A stretch of 64,000 bases of DNA, taken from Punica granatum (taxonomy: Eukaryota; Streptophyta; Magnoliopsida; Myrtales; Lythraceae). Below, in pieces: positions 23,298 to 34,136 of this stretch. The notes beneath the pieces are model-generated. The model was not told the origin of the DNA and did no database searches. It was given only the letters and a program-made list of their open reading frames with translations. Position 1 is the first letter of the stretch, and every line of letters begins with the position of its first letter. Made by a program: the position numbers and the translations under genes. Where the stretch lies: assembly GCF_007655135.1 (NCBI RefSeq), contig NC_045132.1, forward strand, positions 22,996,354-23,060,353, written 5' to 3'.

Positions 23298-23739
23298 GAT
23301 AGTAAGATATTTACTCTTTTATTTCCATTTATTATAGTGTAGTCAAGTTTATATATATATATATATAGAGAGATAGACTGTCTTCATATATTATATATAT
23401 AATAATAATAACTTTCATAATAATTGATGCACTTATTAACCATATTTATTACAGAGATAATCAACTTTCATTACCAGTGTTATCAGAACCGGACCGGACC
23501 GGGCGGTTCGACCGGTCGGACCGGAAACCGGACCCTTGTTCGGTCCGATTAGCTTAAAAACCGAAAATGCACAAACAGACCGGTGAACCTAAAAAACCGG
23601 CCGGTTTTTTGTTAAACCCATCGAACCCATTCGAACCGGCCGGTTGCATGGGTTCAGAATTTTTAAAGGAAATTCGAAATCTCCCGACCCTAACCGAAAT
23701 CAAAATCAAAATCGATTGAAACCGTAGCCGCCTTCATCT

Positions 23740-23970
23740 TCAATCTTCACTGTCTTCCTTCTGCTTGAGGCCGAGCTTGGTGGTGACGATGGAGAAATGG
23801 TCCTGGGCGGTCTTGATGAGGACGTAGAAGTAGAAAAGGAGGAAGAGGGAGAGGGATGGGGTGGAGAGGAGGGAGTTATGGCGGAAGATGTAGTAATGGA
23901 AGCCGAAGTAGTTGATGATGCCATCACTGCGCTTGACCGAAGAACGAGATTTGGGGCTGTTGAATAGTCC
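23740..23970 (-). pseudogene. Captured C-terminal exon of an unrecognised membrane-type protein
   Basis: On the minus strand, reading from about 23970 to a TGA at 23740-23742, one frame encodes a hydrophobic segment (LSLFLLFYFYVLIKTAQDHF) and ends KLGLKQKEDSED. Its codon use and smooth hydrophobic profile look like a real exon, with an AG acceptor candidate at the start. I do not recognise the family. It lies inside the hAT-like element and has no promoter of its own in view. Confidence 0.5.
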
Positions 23971-24410
23971 CTCGTGAGGAGGAGCTATGCGAGAAGAATG
24001 GGTCGGTGGGGAGATGAAGAGGAAGAGTGAGAAGAAAGAGACACAAGGCCGCAGGTTTCAGTTCTCCCGTTTATGTGGGGGTAGGAACTGGGTTTTCTCA
24101 GGTGAGCTCGAGCTCGTATTCCGTTTCCGAATTCCACCTCTCATCTGGTTGATTTTGTCCGTTGGGTGGTTTCTTTTCTGGGAAAGATCCGTCCTTTCTG
24201 TAGGTTTCATGTCCTCTGCTTGTCGCTCTGTGTTTGTCTGGTTCTTCCGCTGCTCTATTTCAGCCTGACTCAGCTCAGAGATTCAGTGATTAAGAAATGG
24301 TGGCAATTGTGTTTACTGAATTAATTAAAAATAAAAGATTTTTCATTTTGTTGGGTGTCCCAATTTCAATCCACTTCTTGCTTACTTTAGTCCATAGTAT
24401 GATTTCCATA

Positions 24411-24871
24411 AATGGGAGGAAGACAACCTCTTGGAGTGAACGACAAGCCCCCGGCTGCCACCAATTTCATCCTCTTTGATCTCTACAATTCCTTCTCCTC
24501 AGTGCTCAATCCCAAAGGTACTCATCTCTCAACAACTTGCAACTATGCATACAATCGACATTTGTATATATGTCTTATACATGTAATGTAGTTGTCAACC
24601 GTATGCTGATGTCTTTTTGGTCTGTAGGAAATTCGACATTTCAGAACCTGCTAAAGCCGTGTTGCGTCGGCACAGGGTCTGCTCAAATCCTGAGCGTAGA
24701 TAGTAAAACGGGGGAGAAGAAGTATGGTGTCTGCTCAAATCCTGAGCGTGCCTTCTTCTGGGACATGGTCCATCCTACACAAGAGGGATGGAGGGCACTT
24801 AGCAAAAAAAAAAAAAGAGGGATGGAGGGCTGTATTCTCCCAATTGATGAACCCTCTTCAACAACTCTTTA
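24411..24871 (+). pseudogene. Captured GDSL esterase/lipase 3' fragment with an intron retained
   Basis: The first exon-like piece encodes NFILFDLYNSF and ends before a GT donor near 24518. The second begins after an AG near 24627 and encodes LLKPCCVGTG, KKYGVCSNPERAFFWDMVHP and TQEGW. The last block matches the C-terminal GDSL block V with the Asp-x-x-His pair (DMVH). The sequence GTCTGCTCAAATCCTGAGCG is duplicated at about 24677 and 24728 within the exon. The N-terminal GDS serine block is missing, so no active lipase can result. The intron shows capture at DNA level rather than from mRNA. Confidence 0.75.
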
Positions 24872-25361
24872 AGGACATATGAATCATTAATCAGCTAGCA
24901 TCAATTCATGTTTGTTCGGATTAATGTAATAACAACTTACTCCTCTTTCCTTCTATGTCTCCATCCTTTCCATGTCAAAAGAAATCTAATATTCTATCTT
25001 TTCTTGTATTTTTCAATTTTTTTGACACATATTAATTATTATCTAATATTTATTACTATTTTCTTATATTTTATGTTATTTTCTTAAAATAATAAATATT
25101 TATTTATTTTATAATTAAACATGCGGTCCGACCCGTCGAACCCCCGGTTGAACCCATAAACCCATGAACCCATACCTCGGCCGGTTCGATGTCTGGTCCG
25201 GTTCTGATAACACTGTTCATTACATATTATATATTATTTCTATATTAATATTATATTTACATATTGTCTCTATATATTATTTTTTAATTATAAATTTAAC
25301 AACAATTATTCCATTTATTCACCTTTCATATTTGCTTATTGTCTTCATATATTTATTTATA

Positions 25362-25788
25362 GGGTAAATTGCACTGGTGGTTCAAAAAGTTTAACAAATG
25401 TTTCAATATGGTACAAAAAGTTTTTTTTGCTACTTGATGGTACAAAATGTTTCAAAGTTGTTTGAGTATAGTACAAACCGTCATCTCGCCATCGACGTCG
25501 TTAAGTCGATGCTGATTGTGCAAAATCGGTTTTTGTGGGACGTTACATGATAGTGCAAAATGTTTTGAAGTTGTAACTTAATAGTGCAAAATGTTTTACG
25601 TAAGTTACATGATGGTGCAAAGTTTACAGTCTTGTAAAGGACGGCTTGACGGCGTTAATGACGAGATGACGGTTTGTACTATATTGAAATAACTTTGAAA
25701 CATATTGTACCATCAAGTAGCAAAAAAAACTTTTTGTACTATATTGAAATATTTATAAAATTTTTTGAACCACTAGTGCAATTTATCA
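25362..25788. mobile_element. Mutator-like MITE A, 427 bp
   Basis: Long terminal inverted repeats (over 110 bp; outer motif GGTAAATTGCACTGGTGG) are flanked by a perfect 9-bp duplication TTATTTATA (25353-25361 and 25789-25797), as for Mutator. No open frame. The interior is the reverse complement of element C at 46533-46941. Confidence 0.93.
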
Positions 25789-25797
25789 TTATTTATA

Positions 25798-26257
25798 ATG
25801 ATAACTTTTAGAATAATTGTTGCATTTATTAACCATATAGACTACACAGGTAGTCATTTTTACTACAAATAATATTACATGATGTACTAGAATTATAAGT
25901 AATTTAATTACTTATAATTTTAAAACTATATTATATATATATATATGGACAAATACATTCTGAGTATGTATATATATGTGTGTGTATAGCGCGCTCCACC
26001 CCTCCCTGAAAAATTCATATTCGGATGATCTTTCGGGTTACCACACCCCCATTTTCTACTCCTTAATTTCCTTGAGCTTTGCCCCGTTTCCTGCCCCCAA
26101 AAAAATAAAAAAATAAAAAATAAAATCATATTCTTATTTTCAATCCCTAACTTCTCCTCTTTCTCCGACAAGGCCCCCGTCGGGCCCTTTCTTTTCATCA
26201 GAGCTCTACTCAATTGATTTCAGCCTACAAAGATCCATAGAACAATAATTGTATGCA
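25798..26257 (+). promoter_or_regulatory. Upstream region and leader of GH5 copy 3
   Basis: AT-rich DNA with (TA)n near 25931-25946, then a leader (about 26130-26257) homologous to the leaders of copies 1 and 2. No strong TATA box is evident. Confidence 0.45.
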
Positions 26258-28139
26258 ATAGAGCTGCTTCTTTCCAAGGCCCTACTTATGCTGTTCGTTT
26301 TCATGTCATATTCGTGTATCGGCTCAGTCCAAGTCGGGCCCATAGCAGCACAAGCACAGGGGCCGCTCTTCACTGATGCACAATGGATAGTGGACGGGGC
26401 ATGGCGTCGGGTAAAGCTTGCGTGCGTGAATTGGCTGAGCCACCTCCAGCCCGTGCCAGGTGAGGGGCTTGACAAGCAGCCTGCCGATGGGATCATGAAC
26501 AAGATTAAGTCGATGGGATTTAACTGCGTCAGGTTCACTTGGCCACTCGAGTTGGTCACTAACAGCTTGTTGGCTTCCCTCACCGTGAAGCAGTCATTCC
26601 AGGGCCTCGGGCTGAGCCAAGCCCTCACAGGCATTACAGCCAGTAACTCCTGGGCTCCTGATCTTACCCTCATAGATGCTTTTAAGGTACCGTAATATGA
26701 TTTACAATATTTTTTTTAAGGTATGATTTATGATTGCTCTTAAATGTTAAGCTATAAAGTTACTTGAACGATGAATAATTATTTAAATGGTTTCTTTGGA
26801 TAATGATTCCGGTTCCACTGCTGTCGTGCTTCACAGGCAATGACGGAAATGGATTCTTCGGAGATTGGTTCTTCGATCCCAACCTTTGGGTGAACGGCCT
26901 AAGTAAGATGGCCACGATAGCTACTGGTTTTTCCAACGTCATTGGCATGAGCCTTAGAAACGAGCTTCGTGGCCCAAGATCAAATGTAGACGATTGGTAC
27001 AAGTACGTCTAGCATGGCAATATTATCTCAAGAATATTGCACGTTATGTCATGTCATATTATGATTTCCTGCGACCTGTTGGGAAATATTCCCTTGTTGA
27101 ACAGAGGTACATGCAACAAGGTGCAGAGGCAGTGCATGCGGCGAACCCAAATGTCCTGGTTATCCTTTCAGGACTGGACTTTGACAAAGACGTTTCTTTC
27201 CTCCAGAGCAGATCTATCCAGGTCTCATTCATGAGGAAGCTCGTGTTTGAGGTTCACTGGTACAGTTACAATGAGGCCGGGTGGACGGCTGGAAACCTTA
27301 ACGATGTGTGCGGGAAAATGTCTAGTAGAGTCATGGGCAGGGCTGGCTTCCTCGCCCAAAAGAACCTCAGCCCATTGTTTCTAAGTGAGTTTGGGGTGGA
27401 TGCCCGTGGGACCAATGCGGACGACAACCGGTACCTGAGCTACATCATGGCCATGGCGGCGGCAGGGGACTGGGACTTTGCTGTGTGGGGACTCCATGGG
27501 AGCTACTTTCTCAGGGAAGGTATGGTGGGTATGGAGGAGCTCTACGGGCTGTTGGACTATAACTGGAACAACGTTCGAAACCGACCTTATTGAGTGGGTT
27601 GTCCTCCCTTCAAATTCCTTTTAGAGGTATGCCCATGTTCGATTTCTGGCTTCTTTTTTTTTGGATTTGGTATGATTAGTGTGCGATATTTTAAATAAAC
27701 TGTGTATCATTCGAAATTGTGATATATTCACAATCAATAAGCAGGACTGCAATTGCAACGGCTGCACATGATACTCTTCCACCTGCAGACCGGCCTCTGC
27801 ATCACAGATGGGCCACCAGCCAGGTCTTTGTGGCTGGGCTCCTGCACGGCAGCACAGGCATGGCTGCGCAGGCCCCAGGGATTCCTCCAAGCCAAAGGGA
27901 CCAAATCCTTCCTCCGAGCAAAAGGGCTTCAGAAGCCACCAGAAGTGTTCTCCCAGTCGAGTTTCCCAGTGGACCAGGATATCCAAGTCGAGGCTGCACC
28001 TATCGGCCACAGCCATGGATGGGAGCACCGTGTGCTTGGACGTAGACAGTAAGGGATATTTAGTCACCAATGCGTGCAAGTGCTTGGAGGGCGATACGCG
28101 AGCCAGTGGTTCACATTGGTCCAAAGCACCACGGTGTGA
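26258..28139 (+). pseudogene. GH5 copy 3: full-length pseudogene with multiple lesions
   Basis: All four exons can be aligned: 26258-26686, 26837-27002, 27107-27626 and 27745-28139. The ATG of copy 2 is ATA here (26258-26260); the next in-frame ATG lies inside the signal peptide. Exon 2 is 166 bp against 248 in copies 1 and 4, an exact 82-bp loss just after GCAATG that shifts the frame. Exon 3 has a 1-bp loss near 27580 giving a TGA at 27591-27593. Exon 4 has another frameshift near 27985 and a small deletion near 28095. Both catalytic glutamates are still encoded (LRNEL, LSEFG). Similarity to copy 1 is high, so the decay is recent relative to the duplication. Confidence 0.9.
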
Positions 28140-29924
28140 TTAGAATGCTTCTAGGAATTAACAGCCATATCGAGGGGTCGTTTATGTTGTCAACACATGA
28201 ATATAAATGGGCGTCGAATATTATTTTGTCAAGGGAAGTTATATATCCTATCCCGATCCACTTTTTTCCGCAATTTAGTGAAATGGGCTGAGAACTTGGA
28301 ATAAATGTGGACCCTGATCCATAACTTGCTATGGAGTACTAGGCCCAGCTTACACCTTTGTCGTCGACCCTGATCCATAACTTGCTAAGAATCTAGAAAC
28401 ATTTCCCGAAAAACAAATTTTGGAGAAAGAATTTCACACCTTTGATCAACAACCGATTGTTTGGATTGCCGATTCAAGAGGAGTTACGGAGAATTATCAT
28501 ATAAGCTTATATTATAACCTTTCATAACCACCTCGCGCGATCTAAAAAGTTGTAAAAGTTCCCGCTGTTTATGAAAATATATCAGATATAATCCATTTGA
28601 AAGTGATCCAGTCACATTTGAGCATGTCAATAAACCATAATGAAGCCGAAGTCACAGAGTTGGTTGACTCGACTGCTGCATTTTGTTCGAATCATATAGT
28701 TCATCATCCCCAGGGCTGGTCCTAATCTATCCATTTCGACAATTGCTTAGCCTTGTCGGGGGAGTTTATCTTTCATTTCTTTGCTTGGATGTTTAACTAT
28801 CTTTTTAGGATAGAAAAGTGCATTATCCTCTTGTATTTCCATACACTTTCAGAATTTCCTCAACATCGTTACTATCGTCAATATCATCAGCATAATTATT
28901 AATATAAAAAAGAGTGTATACTTATGATGAACTTGGTAAATTTCATTGTAATGAAAGGAAGATACTACGTAGTTTGTCCACAAGTATTTGACCAAACTGG
29001 ATTGTCCAGTGAGTCTCTTTAAAAATTTCAATTCGATGGAGAAAATCATTGATTGGAAGACTTTTACCTATTTGTGGGCTGACCCAATTCGAATTGGATT
29101 AGTCGAAATCCATTGGACTTTTGGTAGTAGGGTGCACACCAAAAATTTCAATTGGATTTATTCGGTTCTCATTACTTCATATGGTTTCCAATCCATAACG
29201 AATCTTTTAGGTTAGATGAGGACAATTTCTACCTTTAATTGCAAGCTTAAACTTTATTCAATTCCATATATCCTTCTTCCACTCATCAAAGTAAAGAATT
29301 TGAATTGGTGAAAGTGCTGCTATTTAAATCCATGGAAACAATTTAATTTGCACGAGACAAAGATATAATAACAACCTGATTGACGTAGCCGTAGCAGTTA
29401 GCTCATTGTGTGTTTGGTGTCATTTTTTCAACCATAACGTCTTCACATAACCAATCCATCCTATGATATTATTTTTTTCCCCTAAATCCACGATTGTGGT
29501 TTTGTTTTTCGTCTCTCGTGGAAGTCATCAGATTCAACTTTCTGTGAACTCAACCAACCCAGCACCTAAATCTGAGACACGGGTACGAGAATACCGACAG
29601 CGAATAATATATTATTGTCGATGATATCAGCTCGAAGCTCGGTCCCCTGCTGATGCGAAGGACGAAAGGAAATGCTGCGGAAAGTTCCGGCCTTTTTGCC
29701 CCGTGAGTGAACAGAATCAGAAGGATGCTCAATTCCTTTGGAGCAAGTCTTGGCTGTTTCTTGAAAGCTGCGGTATTGATTGAAACTACCCCAACTTGAA
29801 TATGAAGAAGATTGGTTTTATTTTTTAGTAAAACTGTCATTCATCCGCCCTCTTCCCTTCAATTACGGATCTTTTCGAATTTGGTCATCTTTGCATGTGC
29901 TTTGCCCTGGAACTCGTGAAACCT
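28140..29924. other. Intergenic DNA between GH5 copies 3 and 4
   Basis: The first ~230 bp match the copy 1 3' flank. CCCTGATCCATAACTTGCTA is repeated at about 28311 and 28367. A partial SINE-like copy lies near 29074-29150. No gene was recognised. Confidence 0.55.
29074..29150 (+). mobile_element. SINE-like family 1, 3' fragment
   Basis: The motifs TGACCCAATTCGAATTGG, TTAGTCG and GTGCACACCAAAAA match the 3' ends of copies at 39627-39812 and 52963-53149. The 5' part with the Pol III boxes is missing. Confidence 0.5.
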
Positions 29925-29935
29925 TATATATTTAA
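29925..29935 (+). promoter_or_regulatory. TATA box of GH5 copy 4
   Basis: TATATATTTAA lies 35-45 bp before the chosen ATG (29970). It argues against the upstream in-frame ATG at 29895, which lies before the expected transcription start. Confidence 0.6.
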
Positions 29936-29969
29936 CCAGACCTTAGGAGCTGTTCCAAACATCCTTAAA

Positions 29970-32154
29970 ATGGTCTCAATGAAGCCTCTGGTCACCTACT
30001 TCTTGCCTACATTCGTCCTAGCCTTGTTCACACCGTATGGATGTTCGTCGGTGTCGGCTCTGCCTCTGTTCACCGATTCCCGGTGGATAGTCAATGGAGA
30101 TGGCCAGAGAGTTAAGCTGGCTTGCGTGAACTGGGCGGCACACCTCGAACCTGTTGTTGCAGAGGGTCTGAGCAAGCAGCCCGTGGACTCAATCTCTGCG
30201 CGGATTGCTTCATTGGGGTTCAACTGCGTGAGACTCACTTGGCCTCTCTTTCTCATCACCAACGATTCGTTGGGTTCCACGACAGTGAGACAGTCATTTC
30301 AGCACCTCGGCCTCGATGATGCAATTGGGGGCATTCAGGAGTATAATCCGTCCTTCTTGAGCATGACTCTCCTAGATGCTTTCCAGGTAATTTCCATACG
30401 AGCCATGTAGTTGTTCTTTCCGACAGTAGTTCCAGTCGTTAACATAGAGGTTGATTTAGGCAGTTGTGTCCAGCCTTGCACGGAAGGATTTAATGGTCAT
30501 TCTGGACAACCACATTAGCAAGCCGGGATGGTGCTGCAGTGACAATGACGGAAATGGGTTTTTTGGAGACCAATACTTCCAACCCCGCGTCTGGATTGAG
30601 GGTCTAGGGCGGATTGCTACAATGTTCCATGGCGTTCCCAATGTTGTTGGTGTCAGCTTGAGGAATGAGCTCCGTGGCCGGAGACAGAATGTGCAAGACT
30701 GGTTCAGGTAATTGTTCACCTAATGCTTTACAAAAACTCGATAGTCGTTCTGTGCACAAAAGATTGTAAGTAGTATCATAAATGCATGTAAAAAGTTTAT
30801 TCACGTGCTAACGAGCCTTGTCCAGCATCGGGAGACTGGAATAGGAATGTTACTCAAGGGTAATAGGGGTTTTGCCGACTCTTGAAATTAGAAATTGCGC
30901 TGAGATCATCCATATCAAGCACAGCACGGCTTAGTAGAATTGGATGCTTGGGTATTTGAACTTTTCAAGTTCATTGTCTTCCTTCACTGCGTGGGATAGG
31001 TATATGCAAGAAGCAGCAGAAGCGGTCCATTCAGCGAATCCAAACCTCCTCGTCATCATCTCTGGCCTTCACTATGACAGCAGCTTCTCCTTCCTCATAG
31101 ACCGATCTATAAACCTCACATTCGGCAGGAAACTAGTCTTTGAGCTGCATTGGTATTCATTCACAAGCGGGAGAAGAGCCTGGAGGAAGGAGAATGCCAA
31201 TAAGGTGTGCGGGAATGTGATAGACGAGATCATGAACAGAGCCGGGTTCTTGTTGGAGCAGGGGTACCCGCTCTTCATGAGTGAATTTGGAGGAGACCAG
31301 AGCGGCAACAAGATAAATGATAATCGGTACTTGAATTGCTTCCTTGGGTTGGCAGCGGAACTCGACGTCGATTGGGCGCTTTGGACGGTTGTCGGGAGTT
31401 ATTATCTGAGAGGGGGGAAGAATGAGTTTGATGAACCTTATGGTGTACTGAATGCCAACTTTTCAGGAGTTCGAAATCCCGACTTCGTACAGAGGCTCTC
31501 TGCCCTCCAAGCTCCTTTTCAAGGTACTCTACTCCTTTTCACTGATTCAATGAAAGATTTCAGCAAACTCCAGCTACACTTGTCCCATTTGCACGACGGA
31601 ATGACCAGAAATGGAATCGAATTATGGACAAACCATATTGTTGTGGAATTGCATACACAGCAAGTGGGACGTAATATTTGAAATATTCCAATGTTCGCTA
31701 ATCTTTGTATACATGTTCAGATTCATCGGAAGATACTGCGCGCAAAGTAATCTTCCATCCCCAGACGGGTCTGTGCATCCGGAGGAAATCAAACCTCGGG
31801 CCTCTGCAATTGGGCCCTTGTGCCGAGACTGAGACATGGAAATACACGCCACAGAAGACTCTTATGATCACAGGAACATACTTCTGTTTGCAAGCGGATC
31901 AGCCTGGTGAGCCCGCGAAGCTCGGGACGATCTGCACCAATTCCAACTCGAGATGGGACACCATCTCAGACTCCGATATGCACCTTTCATCTAAAGTCGA
32001 GAACGAGACTGTTTGCTTGGACATAGACTCTAGTAAGACCATCATCACCAATACCTGCAAGTGCTTGAGCGGGGACAGTTCATGCGATCCGGCAAGTCAG
32101 TGGTTCAGATTCATTACTAGTTCAGGTTCGGGTACCAAGAGACCTGCCCTCTAA
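29970..32154 (+). CDS. GH5 copy 4: secreted glycoside hydrolase family 5 protein with ricin-B-like C-terminus, 540 aa
   Basis: Exons 29970-30386, 30460-30707, 31000-31523 and 31721-32154 (1623 nt, GT-AG, phases consistent). A signal peptide of about 30 residues (TYFLPTFVLALFT) is followed by the barrel. The catalytic glutamates are Glu209 in SLRNEL and Glu317 in FMSEFG, with HWYS between. The C-terminal lectin-like module shows FHPQTGLCI, VCLDIDS and QWFRF. Exons 2 and 3 match copy 1 exactly in length (248 and 524 bp), but the protein differs at many positions, so this is the older paralogue. No lesion is seen, and no transposon has entered its promoter. Substrate is unknown; beta-glucan or mannan-type cell-wall glycans are possible by family. 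Confidence 0.92.
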
Positions 32155-34136
32155 CTGATCTATATTGAGTTTTTGTTCGGCCTCCCGAAGATGAGGTCGG
32201 ACATTGCCCGATCTGGAAGAAATTCTTTGCAGGCAGTTAATTTTGCGTGGTTAGCTCCTTTTCTGATATAAACTGTCCATAATCAATCACGCAGCCGTGC
32301 TATTTATAATTAAATCCAAGAAAATTTTATTTAAATACAGCAAAATTACATATTCATTTAACGTATCAGAAGTAGGGCACAGTTAATCCCCCCCTCCCCC
32401 AAAAAAAAAGATAAATATAAAATTTAAGATGATTAGGAAATTTGTTTGTCTCTTAATCTCGAATTCAAATCCTACTAAGAGGTCGCTAAATTAATCCCCA
32501 CAACTTCGTCAAACATTACGGTTTCACATTGCACGATATCGAGCTCTAGTCACCATCCCAATGCTTGCCCCTGTCATCCAATCAATACGACGACGCTATC
32601 ATTAGTTCAATTCCACACATCGACAGAACACGTGCATCAAACAATAAACACAGCAAATCGAGCAATGGATAAAGCCTGAGTTTTCAGGATAGTTGAAATA
32701 TGGTCCCTCCGAGCGAAATTTAATAGTCCAGTGGGAACAAAAGTGCTGCATGTTATATATATCAGAGTTCATTACATTTAATTCTGCAGTCCTTTCATTT
32801 AAATGGGACTGTTGGATAATTGGTAGTTCGTTTCGTTGCACAATGTGACATATGATAATGGAGGAAAAATATACTTTCTCCTAGAAAATTAAACCCTTCA
32901 TATCCTTATATATATATATATAATCTAATATTATTATTTAAATTTAAATGAAAATTCAATTTTGTACTATCATTTTATTTATAGATTGTGATAGAAAAGT
33001 CAAAAGAATCATTCATTTTTACTTTAAATATGATAAGATTTAAAATAAAAGATAGAAGTTAAAGACAATAACGTCGTGCAATGACGCACGCTCTCGGTAA
33101 TCAAGAGGTTTCAAGTTTAATATTTATGAAATTATTCATATCAATTTATTACTTATTAAGATTTCTATTCATTGTATTAAATTCACAGACTTCCTTTGTA
33201 ATAATAATTAAAAAAAAACCATAACATCCTCATGCCGCTAATCTCCTCTTAGCCTCTCAATCCCACACGTTCTATTGCATTAATTTTTACTTGTTTTTCA
33301 AATTTTATCTCCAATTAATTTTTTCCTCTACATGGGTAAATTTCTAGTTTAAATATGATGATATAATTTAAAGTTAAAAAAAAAGGAAATAGTTGAATGG
33401 TAATATTGTCCATTTAATATTATTCTCCTTTTCTCTATGTGTTAACCCTGTCCTCTTTATTTTTTGCTCTCCCTTAATCTCTTAATTCCACATGTTCTAT
33501 CACATTATTATTTTATTTTTTTTCAAATTCTATCTTCAATTTTTTTTTTAATGTTTCTTATCCTCAATTTTTTTTCTTCCTCTTTCGAATCAATTCATCC
33601 ATGAGGGTATTGGAAAGAAAAATCATTGAAAATGAAATGCGGTATTCACGGATTAGGCCGTCTATGCATGGGTGAGTTTCTAATATCCTACTTAGTTTCA
33701 AGAAATTTGGCGAAATAATTTTTTTTTCCCTTTTCCAGCTAATATTATTGTGGAACACGGGCTAAATATCATAACCAGTTATTGGTTTTGTTGCCTAACA
33801 AACCAATCCCACATTATAAAAATATAATTTACAAGGTCAGAAATATTTATTTTTACATAATATGATCGTTGGGTTCCCAAAGATGATCCAACAGTTCATG
33901 CATCATTTACAAACTAGATATGCGTGCTTCGTTCCAATAGGGGACAATTAGAATGAACACACAACCAAATTTGAACCAGGAAAAATTAAAAACGACTTAC
34001 TTGAATACGAAATTTACGCACGAACGAATTGCATCATAGGCAACCTGTCCGGTAAGCATTATATGTTGCAACAAGAAGTTACATCGAGAAATTGCCGGTG
34101 ATGAACTTGATAGTAAACATGTCGAGGTCTACAATG
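32155..34136. other. AT-rich intergenic DNA between GH5 copy 4 and the P450 gene
   Basis: It contains a (TA)n near 32908-32922, a SINE-like family 2 copy at 33068-33193, and a diverged local duplication (about 33234-33320 and 33455-33545, motif CCACA-GTTCTAT-CA). No gene was recognised. Confidence 0.55.
33068..33193 (+). mobile_element. SINE-like element, family 2
   Basis: It carries CAATGACGCACGCTCTC, AATCAAGAGGTTTCAAG and ATTTATTACTTATTAAG in the same order as the other family 2 copies. The B-box-like motif is degenerate. Confidence 0.5.

Larger units (their letters stand above)
23475..25215. mobile_element. hAT-like element carrying host gene fragments, 1741 bp
   Basis: Terminal inverted repeats start CAGTGTTATCAGAACCGG and are flanked by a perfect 8-bp duplication TTCATTAC (23467-23474 and 25216-25223), diagnostic of hAT. 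Sub-terminal DNA is rich in CCGG/GGTTC motifs on both ends. No transposase is present. The interior is much GC-richer than the surroundings and contains two gene fragments, described separately. Confidence 0.88.

Noticed and set aside
23706..23927. Ser/Pro-rich minus-strand frame of 73 residues
   Set aside because: It is a shifted reading of the hydrophobic exon at 23740-23970; the other frame has the protein-like profile.
29895..29969. Upstream in-frame ATG of GH5 copy 4
   Set aside because: It lies before the TATA box (29925-29935), and the added residues precede a clear signal peptide that begins at 29970.
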